Source: Anaerolineae bacterium (lineage in GTDB: Bacteria; Chloroflexota; Anaerolineae; DTLA01). Taken from it: a DNA stretch of 39,616 bases. Positions within the stretch are counted from its first letter, which is position 1; each line of letters starts with the position of its first letter. The translations under genes were made by a program, and so were the position numbers. Of this stretch, positions 14,804-23,386 are shown in pieces. The notes under the pieces were generated by a model. It saw only the letters and a program-made list of their open reading frames with translations. It did not search any database and was not told the origin of the DNA. The stretch lies in NCBI GenBank assembly GCA_029907165.1, contig JARYMK010000006.1:1-39616 (forward strand), read 5' to 3'.

Positions 14804-16993
14804 ATGGACTTGCTGGACGGCTTGAACCCACAACAGAGAGAAGCGGTGATCTGGGGGCATGGCCCAGCGCTGGTGCTGGCCGGCCCCGGCAGCGGCAAGA
14901 CGCGTGTCCTCACCCACCGCGTCGCCTACCTGGTGCGGGAGGTCGGCGTGGGGGCGCGGAATGTCCTGGCCGTTACGTTCACCAACAAGGCCGCCCGCGA
15001 GATGAAGGAGCGCCTGGTGCGGCTCCTCGGCGCTGAGTGCGAGGCCCTCGCCATCGGCACATTCCACGCCATCTGCGCCCGCATCCTGCGGCGGGAAGGT
15101 GCGCTGCTGGGCTACTCGCCTAGTTACACCATCTACGATGAGGACGACCAGCAGGCGGTGATAAAGAGGGTCATCAAAGAGTTGAACTTGGACGAGAAGA
15201 TATACCGTCCCGGCGCGATGCTCTCTGTCATCTCCAGGGCCAAGAACGACCTCATCGGCCCGGATGCATTGACGCCGCGTTCGTACAGGGAAGAGATCGT
15301 CGCGCGTATCTACCGGCGCTATCAGCAGGCGCTCCGCGAAAGCAATGCCATGGATTTTGACGACCTGCTGACGAACACCGTTCTCCTGTGGGAGCAGTAC
15401 CCGGATGTCTTGGAGCGATACCGCCGGCGCTACTCGCATGTCCTGGTGGACGAGTTCCAGGACACCAACGCGGCGCAGTACGTGCTGCTGAAGCAACTCG
15501 CCGGGGGCCACCGCAATCTGTTCGTCGTGGCCGATGAGGATCAGTCCATCTACTCCTGGCGCGGGGCCGATTTCCGAAACATTCAGCGGTTCCGCGAAGA
15601 TTTCCCCGAAGCGCCCGTCATCCTGCTGGAACGCAACTACCGCTCCATGCAGACGATCCTGGACGTGGCCAATGCCGTCATTTCCCACAACTACCACCGC
15701 ACCCCCAAGCGCCTGTTTACCGACCGCGGCCAGGGTGGGGTCGTGATCCTCCATGAAGCCTACGATGAGCAGGAGGAGGGCCAGTACGTCGTCGCCGAGA
15801 TTCAGCGGCTCATGAGCGAGGGCGTCCAGCCAGGCGATTGTGCGGTCATGTACCGCACCAACGCCCAGTCCCGCGCCGTGGAGGAGGCGTTCGTGCGGGC
15901 GGGGATGCGCTACAAACTGGTGGGGGCCACCCGGTTCTACCAGCGGCGCGAAATCAAAGACGTGCTGGCCTACCTGCGCATCGTGTACAATCCGGCGGAT
16001 TCGGCCAGCCTGAACCGCGTCATCAACGTCCCGCCGCGGGGCCTGGGGGCGCAGACCGTGGCGGCCCTGTTCGCATGGGCGGGCGAGCAGGGCGTGTCGG
16101 TCTGGGATGCGCTCCACATGCTGCGCGAGGCCGACCAGGGCGGCGACGTGGCCCACCCCATCGCGCCCCGCGCCGTGAAGCCGCTCCTGTCGTTCCTGAC
16201 CCTGTGGGAGGGCCTGGTGGAGGATAGCAAGGGGCTGGACGCGGCATCCATGCTCAGCCTCATCCTGGAGCGGACCGAATACCGCGCGTACCTGGACGAT
16301 GGCACGGAGGAAGGCCGCGACCGCTGGGACAACGTGATGGAACTGCTGAACGTCGCCAGCCAATACAGGGACATGGACGATTCGCTCGGTATGTTCCTGC
16401 AGGAGGTCGCGCTCGTGGCCGACGTGGACGAACTGGACGAGCAACCCAACGTCCCCGTGCTGCTCACGCTCCACATGGCCAAGGGACTGGAGTTCCCGGT
16501 CGTGTTCATCCTCGGCCTGGAGGAAGGCATCCTGCCTCATGCGCGCTCATCCGATTCGCTAGAGGAGTTGGAGGAGGAGCGACGGCTGTTCTATGTGGGC
16601 ATCACACGGGCGAAGGACCGCCTGTACCTGCTCCGCGCGTTCCGTCGCGCCACGTATGGGCGCAGCGCAATAGCGGAGCCGTCGCAGTTCCTGCGGGACA
16701 TTCCGCGGGAACTGACGAGCAACAAGCGGCGCACGTGGACGCCGCGCCCGTCGGTGTCGGCCTTCCAGGCCCAGCCCGCGGCCCAGGCCCCGCGCCGCGA
16801 GGAAGAGCGCCATGCGCGGCCTTCCGCGCTCGCCTTTGCCGCTGGCGACAGGGTCCTGCACCCCGTGTTCGGCGAGGGGACTGTGGTGAAATCCGAACTC
16901 ATCGCGGACGACGAGCAGGTAACGGTGGACTTCCACGCCAAAGGCGTAAAGACACTCTTGGCGCGCTTCGCAAAACTCCAGAAGGTGCGCTGA
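14804..16993 (+). CDS. pcrA: UvrD/PcrA/Rep-type ATP-dependent DNA helicase
   Basis: The 729-residue SF1A helicase starts MDLLDGLNPQQREAV. Motifs in order: Q motif LNPQQREAV, Walker A GPGSGKT (27-33), TFTNKAAREMKERL, Walker B VDEFQDTN, motif III DEDQSIYSWRGAD, motif V TLHMAKGLEFPVVFI and motif VI EERRLFYVGITRAKDRL. The C-terminal 45 residues (GDRVLHPVFGEGTVV) match the Tudor-like domain of PcrA, which contacts RNA polymerase and other partners. It unwinds DNA 3'-5' in nucleotide-excision repair and in removing RecA or transcription blocks. The ATG at 14804 has AAGGAG upstream; the tracked start at 14639 adds 55 spurious codons. Confidence 0.95.
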   Translation: MDLLDGLNPQQREAVIWGHGPALVLAGPGSGKTRVLTHRVAYLVREVGVGARNVLAVTFTNKAAREMKERLVRLLGAECEALAIGTFHAICARILRREGALLGYSPSYTIYDEDDQQAVIKRVIKELNLDEKIYRPGAMLSVISRAKNDLIGPDALTPRSYREEIVARIYRRYQQALRESNAMDFDDLLTNTVLLWEQYPDVLERYRRRYSHVLVDEFQDTNAAQYVLLKQLAGGHRNLFVVADEDQSIYSWRGADFRNIQRFREDFPEAPVILLERNYRSMQTILDVANAVISHNYHRTPKRLFTDRGQGGVVILHEAYDEQEEGQYVVAEIQRLMSEGVQPGDCAVMYRTNAQSRAVEEAFVRAGMRYKLVGATRFYQRREIKDVLAYLRIVYNPADSASLNRVINVPPRGLGAQTVAALFAWAGEQGVSVWDALHMLREADQGGDVAHPIAPRAVKPLLSFLTLWEGLVEDSKGLDAASMLSLILERTEYRAYLDDGTEEGRDRWDNVMELLNVASQYRDMDDSLGMFLQEVALVADVDELDEQPNVPVLLTLHMAKGLEFPVVFILGLEEGILPHARSSDSLEELEEERRLFYVGITRAKDRLYLLRAFRRATYGRSAIAEPSQFLRDIPRELTSNKRRTWTPRPSVSAFQAQPAAQAPRREEERHARPSALAFAAGDRVLHPVFGEGTVVKSELIADDEQVTVDFHAKGVKTLLARFAKLQKVR

Positions 16994-17007
16994 AGCCGGA
17001 AAGTGGG

Positions 17008-17013
17008 TATAAT
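17008..17013 (+). promoter_or_regulatory. possible -10 box before the phosphodiesterase gene
   Basis: A perfect TATAAT lies in the 47-base gap between the helicase stop and the next start. No convincing -35 is seen at 17 bases, so the gene may have a weak promoter of its own in addition to read-through. Confidence 0.35.
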
Positions 17014-17040
17014 ACGAAAAAGCCGCGAGGGGGTATGTCA

Positions 17041-18783
17041 ATGCGACGACGAGGCGGAGTCATCCTGAGCATTATTCTGTTGCCGTTGCTGATGCTCCTG
17101 GGCTATTTTGTCATGATGCGGTTCCAGGGTTCCTTTGAGGGATTCCGCACGCCTCTGAAAGATACGCTTCCGGAGGCAGCCTCCACCAGTCCGGTGGTGC
17201 AGCAGGTGGTGTACGTCATTGTGGACGGTTTGCGCTATGACACTTCGCTGGAGATGCCGTTTCTGAACGGCCTGCGGAAGAAGGGCGCGTATGCGGTCAT
17301 GCACAGTAAAGCCCCGTCCTACTCCCAGCCCTCGTGGACGACGCTGGTAACGGGCGCGTGGCCCGACATCAACGACTGCCCGCCGTTGAACGCCGACTAC
17401 GAGGACATCAAGCCTTTCGGCGTGGATCACCTGTTCGCGGTGGTACGCCGCGCCGGAATGACCAGCGCCGTCGCGGGCTTCAACTGGTGGGAGAAAATGA
17501 TCCCCCAGGATCTGCTCCAAGCAGGGTTCTATGTGGAGGGCGAGGATGATGCCGCTGACCGCGCGGTGCTGGCCAAGTCGCTGGAATTCCTGACGACGGT
17601 CCGCCCGAACCTGCTGCTTGTCCACTTTGACCAGGTGGACCACGCGGGCCACCTGTACGGCGGCGAGAGCGCCGAGTACCGCCAGGCCGCCTACGCCGTG
17701 GACGGCATGATCCAGCAGATTGTTGAGGCCATGGATCTGGAGGAGAGCGTGCTGGTCGTCGTGTCGGATCACGGGCACATCAAGCGGGGCGGCCACGGCG
17801 GGCATGATGCCGTCGTGCTCAAAGAACCGTTTGTGATGGTGGGCAAGGGCGTCGTGCCGGGCAACCTCGGCGACATTCAGCAGACCGACGTGGCCCCCAC
17901 CATCGCGGCCCTCCTCGGCGCAGCACCACCGTCGGCGACGCAGGGCCACATCCTGCTGGACGCGCTGGACCTCACCGTGGAGCAGAAGACCGAGAAACTG
18001 GTTTCCATGGCGCACCAGCGCATCGCCTTGGGCAACCTGTACCTGGACAGCATCGGGCAAGAGCCGCTGAGCGACGTGGCCCCTGGGGATGCCGCCGTCG
18101 CCCAGAGTTCCATTGAGGTGCGGAACTATGAGAGCGCGGCCCAACTGGCCCTGTATGCCATTGACCAGGTGGACTCGGAGATGGAAATCGCCACCGAGCA
18201 CCGCCTGCTTTCCGAACGCGCCTATCGCCGCGTGTTTGCCGTCCTCGCCGTGATTCTGCCGCTGTACCTGGTGTACCGGAAGCGGAGCGTGAGGGTGTTG
18301 TTCCTGGCGTTTGCGGCGCTGGTATCGCTGGCCGTTTATCATCTGTACTTCGTGCGGACGGGCAACGTGTATTCCTTGAGCACCATCGTGGGCCTGGACC
18401 CGTTCCTGATGGGCACGCTCAAGGGCACGGCCCTGGGGCTTGGGGTTGGGACGCTCATCGTGGTGGTGCGCCTGTGGGTGGAGAAGGAGCGGTCGTGGCT
18501 GAACATCGCCGGCGCCACCTACGGGTTCGTGTTCCTGACGCTCTACCTCGTCGGCGTCCAGTTGGCGGTGGCGTATCTGTACAACGGGCTGACCATCACC
18601 TGGCACCTGCCCGATTTCGCCGTCGGGTTCCACCAGTTCGTGGCGATGATCCAGTGGGTGCTAGTGGCAGGCATCGGGTTGGTGCTGCCCGTGGTTACGC
18701 TGCTGCTGAACGGCGCGCTGCCCCGCCTCATCTGGAAGGCCGAGCCGGTGGTGCGCTCGTGGTTGTGGCGTGCGGTGGCATAA
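17041..18783 (+). CDS. membrane-anchored alkaline-phosphatase-superfamily phosphodiesterase
   Basis: The 580-residue protein has an N-terminal TM anchor (about 7-25) and an alkaline phosphatase/nucleotide pyrophosphatase-like catalytic domain. About five or six C-terminal TM helices follow (roughly 390-575). Metal-binding landmarks are VVYVIVDGLRYD, the nucleophile region SYSQPSWTTLVTG, LLLVHFDQVDHAGH and VVVSDHGH. The catalytic domain should be outside, acting on phospho-esters of lipids, glycans or nucleotides, as in PIG-N-like or sulfatase-like enzymes. I prefer the second ATG (17041) because GAGGGGG would be too close to the first at 17035. It precedes rhamnose and glycosyltransferase genes, suggesting surface glycan decoration. 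Confidence 0.85.
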   Translation: MRRRGGVILSIILLPLLMLLGYFVMMRFQGSFEGFRTPLKDTLPEAASTSPVVQQVVYVIVDGLRYDTSLEMPFLNGLRKKGAYAVMHSKAPSYSQPSWTTLVTGAWPDINDCPPLNADYEDIKPFGVDHLFAVVRRAGMTSAVAGFNWWEKMIPQDLLQAGFYVEGEDDAADRAVLAKSLEFLTTVRPNLLLVHFDQVDHAGHLYGGESAEYRQAAYAVDGMIQQIVEAMDLEESVLVVVSDHGHIKRGGHGGHDAVVLKEPFVMVGKGVVPGNLGDIQQTDVAPTIAALLGAAPPSATQGHILLDALDLTVEQKTEKLVSMAHQRIALGNLYLDSIGQEPLSDVAPGDAAVAQSSIEVRNYESAAQLALYAIDQVDSEMEIATEHRLLSERAYRRVFAVLAVILPLYLVYRKRSVRVLFLAFAALVSLAVYHLYFVRTGNVYSLSTIVGLDPFLMGTLKGTALGLGVGTLIVVVRLWVEKERSWLNIAGATYGFVFLTLYLVGVQLAVAYLYNGLTITWHLPDFAVGFHQFVAMIQWVLVAGIGLVLPVVTLLLNGALPRLIWKAEPVVRSWLWRAVA

Positions 18784-18822
18784 CCGGCTGGCGCGTGCAA
18801 TCTGGGTTCGCGGAGTTGGGCG

Positions 18823-19653
18823 ATGCGGGTGTTCATCACGGGGTGCAACGGACAACTGGGGCGCAGTCTCACGCCGCTCCTTGAGGGCGAGATTCTGTGC
18901 GGCGCGGACTTGCCCGACTACGACATCACCGACGCGCGGGCTATCCGTCGGGCCATCGTGGACTTCGCGCCGCATGTGGTGATCCACGCGGGGGCTTTCA
19001 CCAACGTGGACGCCTGCGAGACCGACCCCGACACGGCCTACCGCGTGAACGCGCTGGGCACTCACAACGTGGCCCTGGCCTGCCTGGAGTGCGGCGCGGA
19101 GATGGTGCACATCAGCACCAACGAGGTGTTTGACGGAACGAAGGACGCGCCCTATCTGGAGTTTGACACGCCGAACCCCATCAACACCTACGGCCGCACC
19201 AAGTGGGCAGGCGAGCAGTACGTGCAGCGGTTCTTGCACCGGTACTACATCGTGCGGACGGCGTGGCTGTACGCCCGCGGCGGCAACAACTTCGTGGCGA
19301 AGATTATCAAGGCGGCGGACGAGCGCGGGGCGCTCAGCGTGGTGAGCGACGAGTTCGGCTCGCCCACCTACGCCCCCGACCTGGCCGAGGCCATCGTGAA
19401 ACTCATCCAGACGCATCACTACGGTGTCTATCACTTCGTGAACGAGGGCGTCTGCTCGCGGTACGAGTGGGCGGTGCGGATTCTGGAGTTGGCGGGGCGT
19501 GGGCACGTGCCTGTGAAGCCGATTCACGCATCCGAGTGGAAGCGGCTGTCCAACCCGCCGCGGTACGCGCCGCTACGCAACTTCTGCGGCGCGGCGCTGG
19601 GCATCACGCTCCGCCCGTGGCAGGAGGCTCTTGCGGCCTACTTCGCGGAGTAG
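18823..19653 (+). CDS. rmlD: dTDP-4-dehydrorhamnose reductase-like protein
   Basis: The 276-residue short-chain dehydrogenase belongs to the RmlD group. It has the NAD(P)-binding GxxGQLG (FITGCNGQLGRSL), DYDITDARAI, HAGAFTNVDACETD, STNEVFDG and the catalytic YGRTK (YxxxK). RmlD makes dTDP-L-rhamnose from dTDP-4-keto-rhamnose for surface polysaccharide. rmlA, rmlB and rmlC are not in the window, so a related sugar reductase cannot be excluded. GGAG precedes the ATG. A palindromic repeat (19655-19727) follows the stop and could act as a transcription end. Confidence 0.85.
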   Translation: MRVFITGCNGQLGRSLTPLLEGEILCGADLPDYDITDARAIRRAIVDFAPHVVIHAGAFTNVDACETDPDTAYRVNALGTHNVALACLECGAEMVHISTNEVFDGTKDAPYLEFDTPNPINTYGRTKWAGEQYVQRFLHRYYIVRTAWLYARGGNNFVAKIIKAADERGALSVVSDEFGSPTYAPDLAEAIVKLIQTHHYGVYHFVNEGVCSRYEWAVRILELAGRGHVPVKPIHASEWKRLSNPPRYAPLRNFCGAALGITLRPWQEALAAYFAE

Positions 19654-19654
19654 G

Positions 19655-19727
19655 TTTGCCGCAGAGGGCACAGAGATTCTTAGGGACATGCACCCTCCGC
19701 GGTCTCTGCGTGCTCTGCGGTGAAACT
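19655..19727. repeat. dispersed CGCAGAG-type repeat, palindromic copy
   Basis: CCGCAGAGGGCACAGAGA and TCTCTGCGTGCTCTGCGG form a long imperfect inverted repeat around a 26-base centre. It exactly fills the gap between the rmlD-like gene and the next glycosyltransferase. Confidence 0.75.
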
Positions 19728-19744
19728 ATCAGTTGAGGAGGCAC

Positions 19745-20713
19745 TTGTCCGGTCCGAGGGTATCTGTCATCATCCCAAACTGGAACGGCGCCCGGTATCT
19801 GGTAACGTGCCTGGACAGCCTGCGCCGCCAGGCGTACACCGACTTTGAGACGATTGTGGTGGACAACGCTTCTACGGACGAGTCGGTGGCGCTGATGGAG
19901 CGGGACTATCCGGAGGTGCGACTGATTCGGCTCAACGAGAACCGGGGCCTGACCGGCGGCGTCAACGCGGGCATCCGCGAGGCGCGCGGCGAGATCATCG
20001 TGCTGTTCAACAACGACACCGAGGCCGACGAGAACTGGCTGCGGGAACTGGTCGCGGCGCTGGACGCCCATCCCGAAGCGGGGATGGCCGCCACCAAGAT
20101 GATGCTGTTTGACCGCCGCCATGTCATCCATTCGGCGGGCGACTACTACCGCACCGACGGCATACCGGGGAATCGCGGCGTGTGGGAGGAGGATGCGGGG
20201 CAGTACGACGGCGACATCTGGGTCTTCGGCCCGTGCGGGGGCGCGGCGGCCTATCGGCGCTCGCTGCTGGACGAAATCGGCCTGTTTGACGAAGACCTGT
20301 TCATGTACTGCGAGGACGTGGACATGGCCTGGCGTGCGCAGTTGGCGGGGCATCGGTGTGTCTTCGCGCCCAGGGCGATCATCTACCACCGGCTCAGCGC
20401 CACCGGCGGGGGCAAGATCGCCAGTTTCTACACCGGTCGCAACACGATTTACGTGATCGCCAAGGATTACCCAGGCGATTTGCTGAAGAAGCACTGGAAG
20501 GATATTATCCGCGCGCAGTGGGGCATCGCCAAGGACGCGCTGCGGGCGTGGCGCGGCGAGGCGGCGCGGGCGCGGCTGCGGGGCATCCTGGCAGGCATCG
20601 GGCGCATCCCGCTGGCCTTGCGCAAGCGGCGGCAGGTGCAGCGCATGCGCAAGGTCTCGCCGGCGTACCTGGAGGCGTTGCTGACGCCCGCGCGGAGACA
20701 GGAGAAGGCATGA
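19745..20713 (+). CDS. GT2-family glycosyltransferase
   Basis: A GT-A fold family-2 transferase of about 322 residues. SVIIPNWNGARYLVTCLDSL opens the domain, VVDNASTDESV binds the nucleotide, FNNDTEAD is the DXD metal motif, and FGPCGGAAAYRR and MYCEDVDMAWRAQLAG follow. The last part matches the rhamnosyltransferase/WbbL-like group, fitting the adjacent rmlD-like gene, but the acceptor is unknown. No ATG is available. TTG at 19745 directly follows GAGGAGG (spacing short, 3 bases); the in-frame TTG at 19733 is an alternative. Confidence 0.88.
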   Translation: MSGPRVSVIIPNWNGARYLVTCLDSLRRQAYTDFETIVVDNASTDESVALMERDYPEVRLIRLNENRGLTGGVNAGIREARGEIIVLFNNDTEADENWLRELVAALDAHPEAGMAATKMMLFDRRHVIHSAGDYYRTDGIPGNRGVWEEDAGQYDGDIWVFGPCGGAAAYRRSLLDEIGLFDEDLFMYCEDVDMAWRAQLAGHRCVFAPRAIIYHRLSATGGGKIASFYTGRNTIYVIAKDYPGDLLKKHWKDIIRAQWGIAKDALRAWRGEAARARLRGILAGIGRIPLALRKRRQVQRMRKVSPAYLEALLTPARRQEKA

Positions 20714-21525
20714 GTTCTGAAGGGGCCTATTTGACCATTGTGATACCCGCCTACAACGAGGAGAAGCGGCTCCCGGCCAACCTGGAAAAGGCGCTGGCCT
20801 TTGTGCAGGCCCAGCCCTACGAGACGGAGATCATCATCGTGGACGACGGGAGCACCGACGGGACGGTGGCGGCTGTGCGGGCGTTCGCCGGAAGGCACCC
20901 CCGCCTGCGACTGATTGAGAACGACCACCGCGGCAAAGCCTACACCGTGCGCACCGGAATGCTGGCCGCCACGGGCCGCTACGTCCTCTTCACGGACGCC
21001 GATCTGCCCACCCCGCTGGAGGAACTGAGCAAGATGTTCGCGGCGGTACAGGAAGGCTACGATGTGGTCATCGGCTCGCGCGAGGGGCTGGGCGCGCGGC
21101 GGGTCGGCGAGCCCTGGTACCGCCACTTCATGGGGCGCGTCTTCAACTTCGTCGTGCGGCTCGTCGCGCTGCGGCAGTTCCAGGACACCCAGTGCGGGTT
21201 CAAACTGTTCACCCGCGAGGCAGCGCATGACCTGTTCCGCCGCCTGCGCCTGTACGGCGACGACGCCAAGCCTGCCAAAGGCGGCACGCTCACCGGCTTT
21301 GACGTGGAGGTGCTGTACCTTGCGGTCAAGTCGGGCTACAGGGTCAAGGACGTGCCGGTGGAATGGCACTACGGCGAGAGCAGCAAGGTGCACCCCGTGC
21401 GTGAATCCATCCGCATGTTCCAGGACGTGGTGCGCATTCGGCTGAACGACTGGCGCGGGCGCTATCGCCAGCCGGTGGCGGCCAAGGGGCAGATGGGGGG
21501 GCATCCCCCCGAAGCGCACGATTGA
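20710..21525 (+). CDS. GT2-family dolichyl-phosphate-sugar-synthase-like glycosyltransferase
   Basis: The 271-residue protein resembles ALG5/DPM1-type enzymes that load glucose or mannose onto a polyprenyl phosphate: TIVIPAYNEEKRLPANLEKA, IIIVDDGSTDGT, VLFTDADLPTPLEEL, VIGSREGLGARR, DTQCGFKLFTREAA and FDVEVLYLA. The ATG overlaps the previous stop as ATGA, so it is in one operon with the upstream GT2. The tracked start at 20356 runs antiphase through that gene and is spurious. It would supply lipid-linked sugars for the surface-glycan enzymes nearby. Confidence 0.9.
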   Translation: MSSEGAYLTIVIPAYNEEKRLPANLEKALAFVQAQPYETEIIIVDDGSTDGTVAAVRAFAGRHPRLRLIENDHRGKAYTVRTGMLAATGRYVLFTDADLPTPLEELSKMFAAVQEGYDVVIGSREGLGARRVGEPWYRHFMGRVFNFVVRLVALRQFQDTQCGFKLFTREAAHDLFRRLRLYGDDAKPAKGGTLTGFDVEVLYLAVKSGYRVKDVPVEWHYGESSKVHPVRESIRMFQDVVRIRLNDWRGRYRQPVAAKGQMGGHPPEAHD

Positions 21526-21598
21526 CCGAAAAGAGGCCGCCGCTAGTCGGCGAAGTGTTTAGGGGAAACTGTCTGTTTCTAGTGAGGAGAAGACGAGC

Positions 21599-23350
21599 AT
21601 GACCGAGCGAATTCACGTCTGCGTGGCCTGGCCCTATGTCAACGGCGACCTGCACCTGGGGCACCTGGCCGGCGCGTATATCCCGTGCGACATCTTCGCG
21701 CGCTACCAGCGGCTGCGTGGGCGCGAGGTGCTGATGGTCTCCGGTAGCGACACCCACGGCACGCCCATCACCGTGCGCGCTGAGGAGGAGGGCATCACCC
21801 CGCGCGAGGTGGTGGATCGCTACCACCCGCGCGACATTGAGGCCTATCTGAAACTAGGCGTTTCCTTTGACCTGTACACGGAGACCGACACCGAGAACCA
21901 CTGGGCGGTTACCCAGGACGTGTTCCTGACACTGCTGCGCAACGGGTACATCTACCGCGACGTGATGGACGCGCTGTACTGCGACCACTGCAAGCGGTAC
22001 CTGCCCGACCGGTACGTGGAGGGCACGTGCCCGTACTGCGGCAACCCCAGCGCGCGGGGCGACCAGTGCGACAAGTGCGGGCGCACGCTGGACGCCGTTC
22101 AACTCCTGGAGCCGCGCTGCCGGTTCTGCGGCCACCGGCCCCGAATACGGCAGACGGAGCACTTCTTCCTGGACTTGCCCAAACTCCGCCAGCCCCTGCT
22201 GGAGTGGCTCAGCGACGGCAAGGAGCACTGGCGGCCCAACGTGCTCCAGTTCACCTTGAACATGCTGAACGACCCCGAACTGCGGGGGCGGCCCATAACC
22301 CGCGACATCCCCTGGGGCATACCGGTGCCGGTGGAGGGGTTTGAGGAGAAGCGCATCTACGTCTGGTTTGACGCCGTCATCGGCTACTTGGCCGCCACGA
22401 AAGAATGGGCCAAACTCATCGGCGAGCCGGAACGCTGGCGCGACTGGTGGCAGGACAAGAACACCCGCAGTTACTATTTCATCGGCAAGGACAACATTCC
22501 GTTCCACACCGTCATCTGGCCGGGGATGCTCATCGGCTACGGCAACCTGAACCTGCCCTACGACGTGCCCGCCAACGAGTATCTGACGCTGGAAGAGAGG
22601 ACGCTGAGCAAGAGCCGCCGCTGGGTCATAGAGGTGCTGGACTTCCTGTCCCGCTACGACCCGGACACGCTCCGCTATATCCTGTCCATCAACATGCCCG
22701 AGACGCGCGATACGAACTTCTCGTGGGGCGAGTACGTGCGCCGCACCAACGACGAGTTAGTGGCCACCTACGGCAACCTGGTGCACCGCACCCTGTCCTT
22801 CGCTCAGCGCAACTTTGAGGGGCGCGTGCCCGAGCCGGGCGAACTTTCCGAGGCGGATGCGGCCATCCTGGCGCGGGCCGACGGCGCGTTCCAGACGGTG
22901 GGCGACCTGCTGGACGGGTGCAAGTTCAAGGCGGCCATCACCGAGGTCATGGCCGTGGCGCATGACGCGAACCGTTACCTGGACGCCAAAGCGCCGTGGT
23001 TCCAAATCAAGACGGACCGTCGCACCGCCGCCACGACGATTTACACCTGCCTGTGCGTTATCAATGACCTCAAGGTGCTGCTGGCTCCGTTCCTGCCGTT
23101 CTCATCCCAGCGGCTCCACCGCTTGCTGGGGTACGACACGGATATCTTCGGGCGGCAGTACACCGAGGTGGTGCAAGAGGCGACGCGGTCGCATCTGGTG
23201 CTGCGTTACGACGGGAGCGCGCTGGCGGCGCGATGGGAGCCGAGCCGCGTGCCGCCCGGACAGAAGTTGCCGCCGCCCACGCCGCTGTTCAGCAAGGTGG
23301 ACGAGAGCATCGTGGAGCAGGAACTGGCGCGGATGTCCGGCGGGGCCTAG
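21599..23350 (+). CDS. metG: methionyl-tRNA synthetase
   Basis: The 583-residue class I synthetase charges tRNA-Met. It shows PYVNGDLHLGHLAGAY (HIGH motif as HLGH) and a zinc-binding insert with four CxxC-type knuckles (CDHCKRYL, CPYCG, CDKCG, CRFCG). A degenerate KMSKS loop (RTLSKSRRW) and an anticodon-binding helical domain (NDELVATYGNLVHRTLSFA) follow. It lacks the C-terminal EMAP/Trbp111 tRNA-binding extension. GAGGAG precedes the ATG. It sits between glycan genes without functional linkage. The first Lys of KMSKS is Thr here, which is unusual but seems tolerated in related sequences. Confidence 0.95.
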   Translation: MTERIHVCVAWPYVNGDLHLGHLAGAYIPCDIFARYQRLRGREVLMVSGSDTHGTPITVRAEEEGITPREVVDRYHPRDIEAYLKLGVSFDLYTETDTENHWAVTQDVFLTLLRNGYIYRDVMDALYCDHCKRYLPDRYVEGTCPYCGNPSARGDQCDKCGRTLDAVQLLEPRCRFCGHRPRIRQTEHFFLDLPKLRQPLLEWLSDGKEHWRPNVLQFTLNMLNDPELRGRPITRDIPWGIPVPVEGFEEKRIYVWFDAVIGYLAATKEWAKLIGEPERWRDWWQDKNTRSYYFIGKDNIPFHTVIWPGMLIGYGNLNLPYDVPANEYLTLEERTLSKSRRWVIEVLDFLSRYDPDTLRYILSINMPETRDTNFSWGEYVRRTNDELVATYGNLVHRTLSFAQRNFEGRVPEPGELSEADAAILARADGAFQTVGDLLDGCKFKAAITEVMAVAHDANRYLDAKAPWFQIKTDRRTAATTIYTCLCVINDLKVLLAPFLPFSSQRLHRLLGYDTDIFGRQYTEVVQEATRSHLVLRYDGSALAARWEPSRVPPGQKLPPPTPLFSKVDESIVEQELARMSGGA

Positions 23351-23386
23351 CGCCCGATGCACGCTGGTGGGACGGGAGGTTCGGCT

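Noticed and set aside
20356-21525. 389-residue version of the second GT2
   Set aside because: The first 118 codons are a shadow of the upstream GT2; the ATGA overlap at 20710 is the natural start.
21538-21552. Possible terminator CGCCG-CTAGT-CGGCG before metG
   Set aside because: The stem is only 5 bp and no T run follows.
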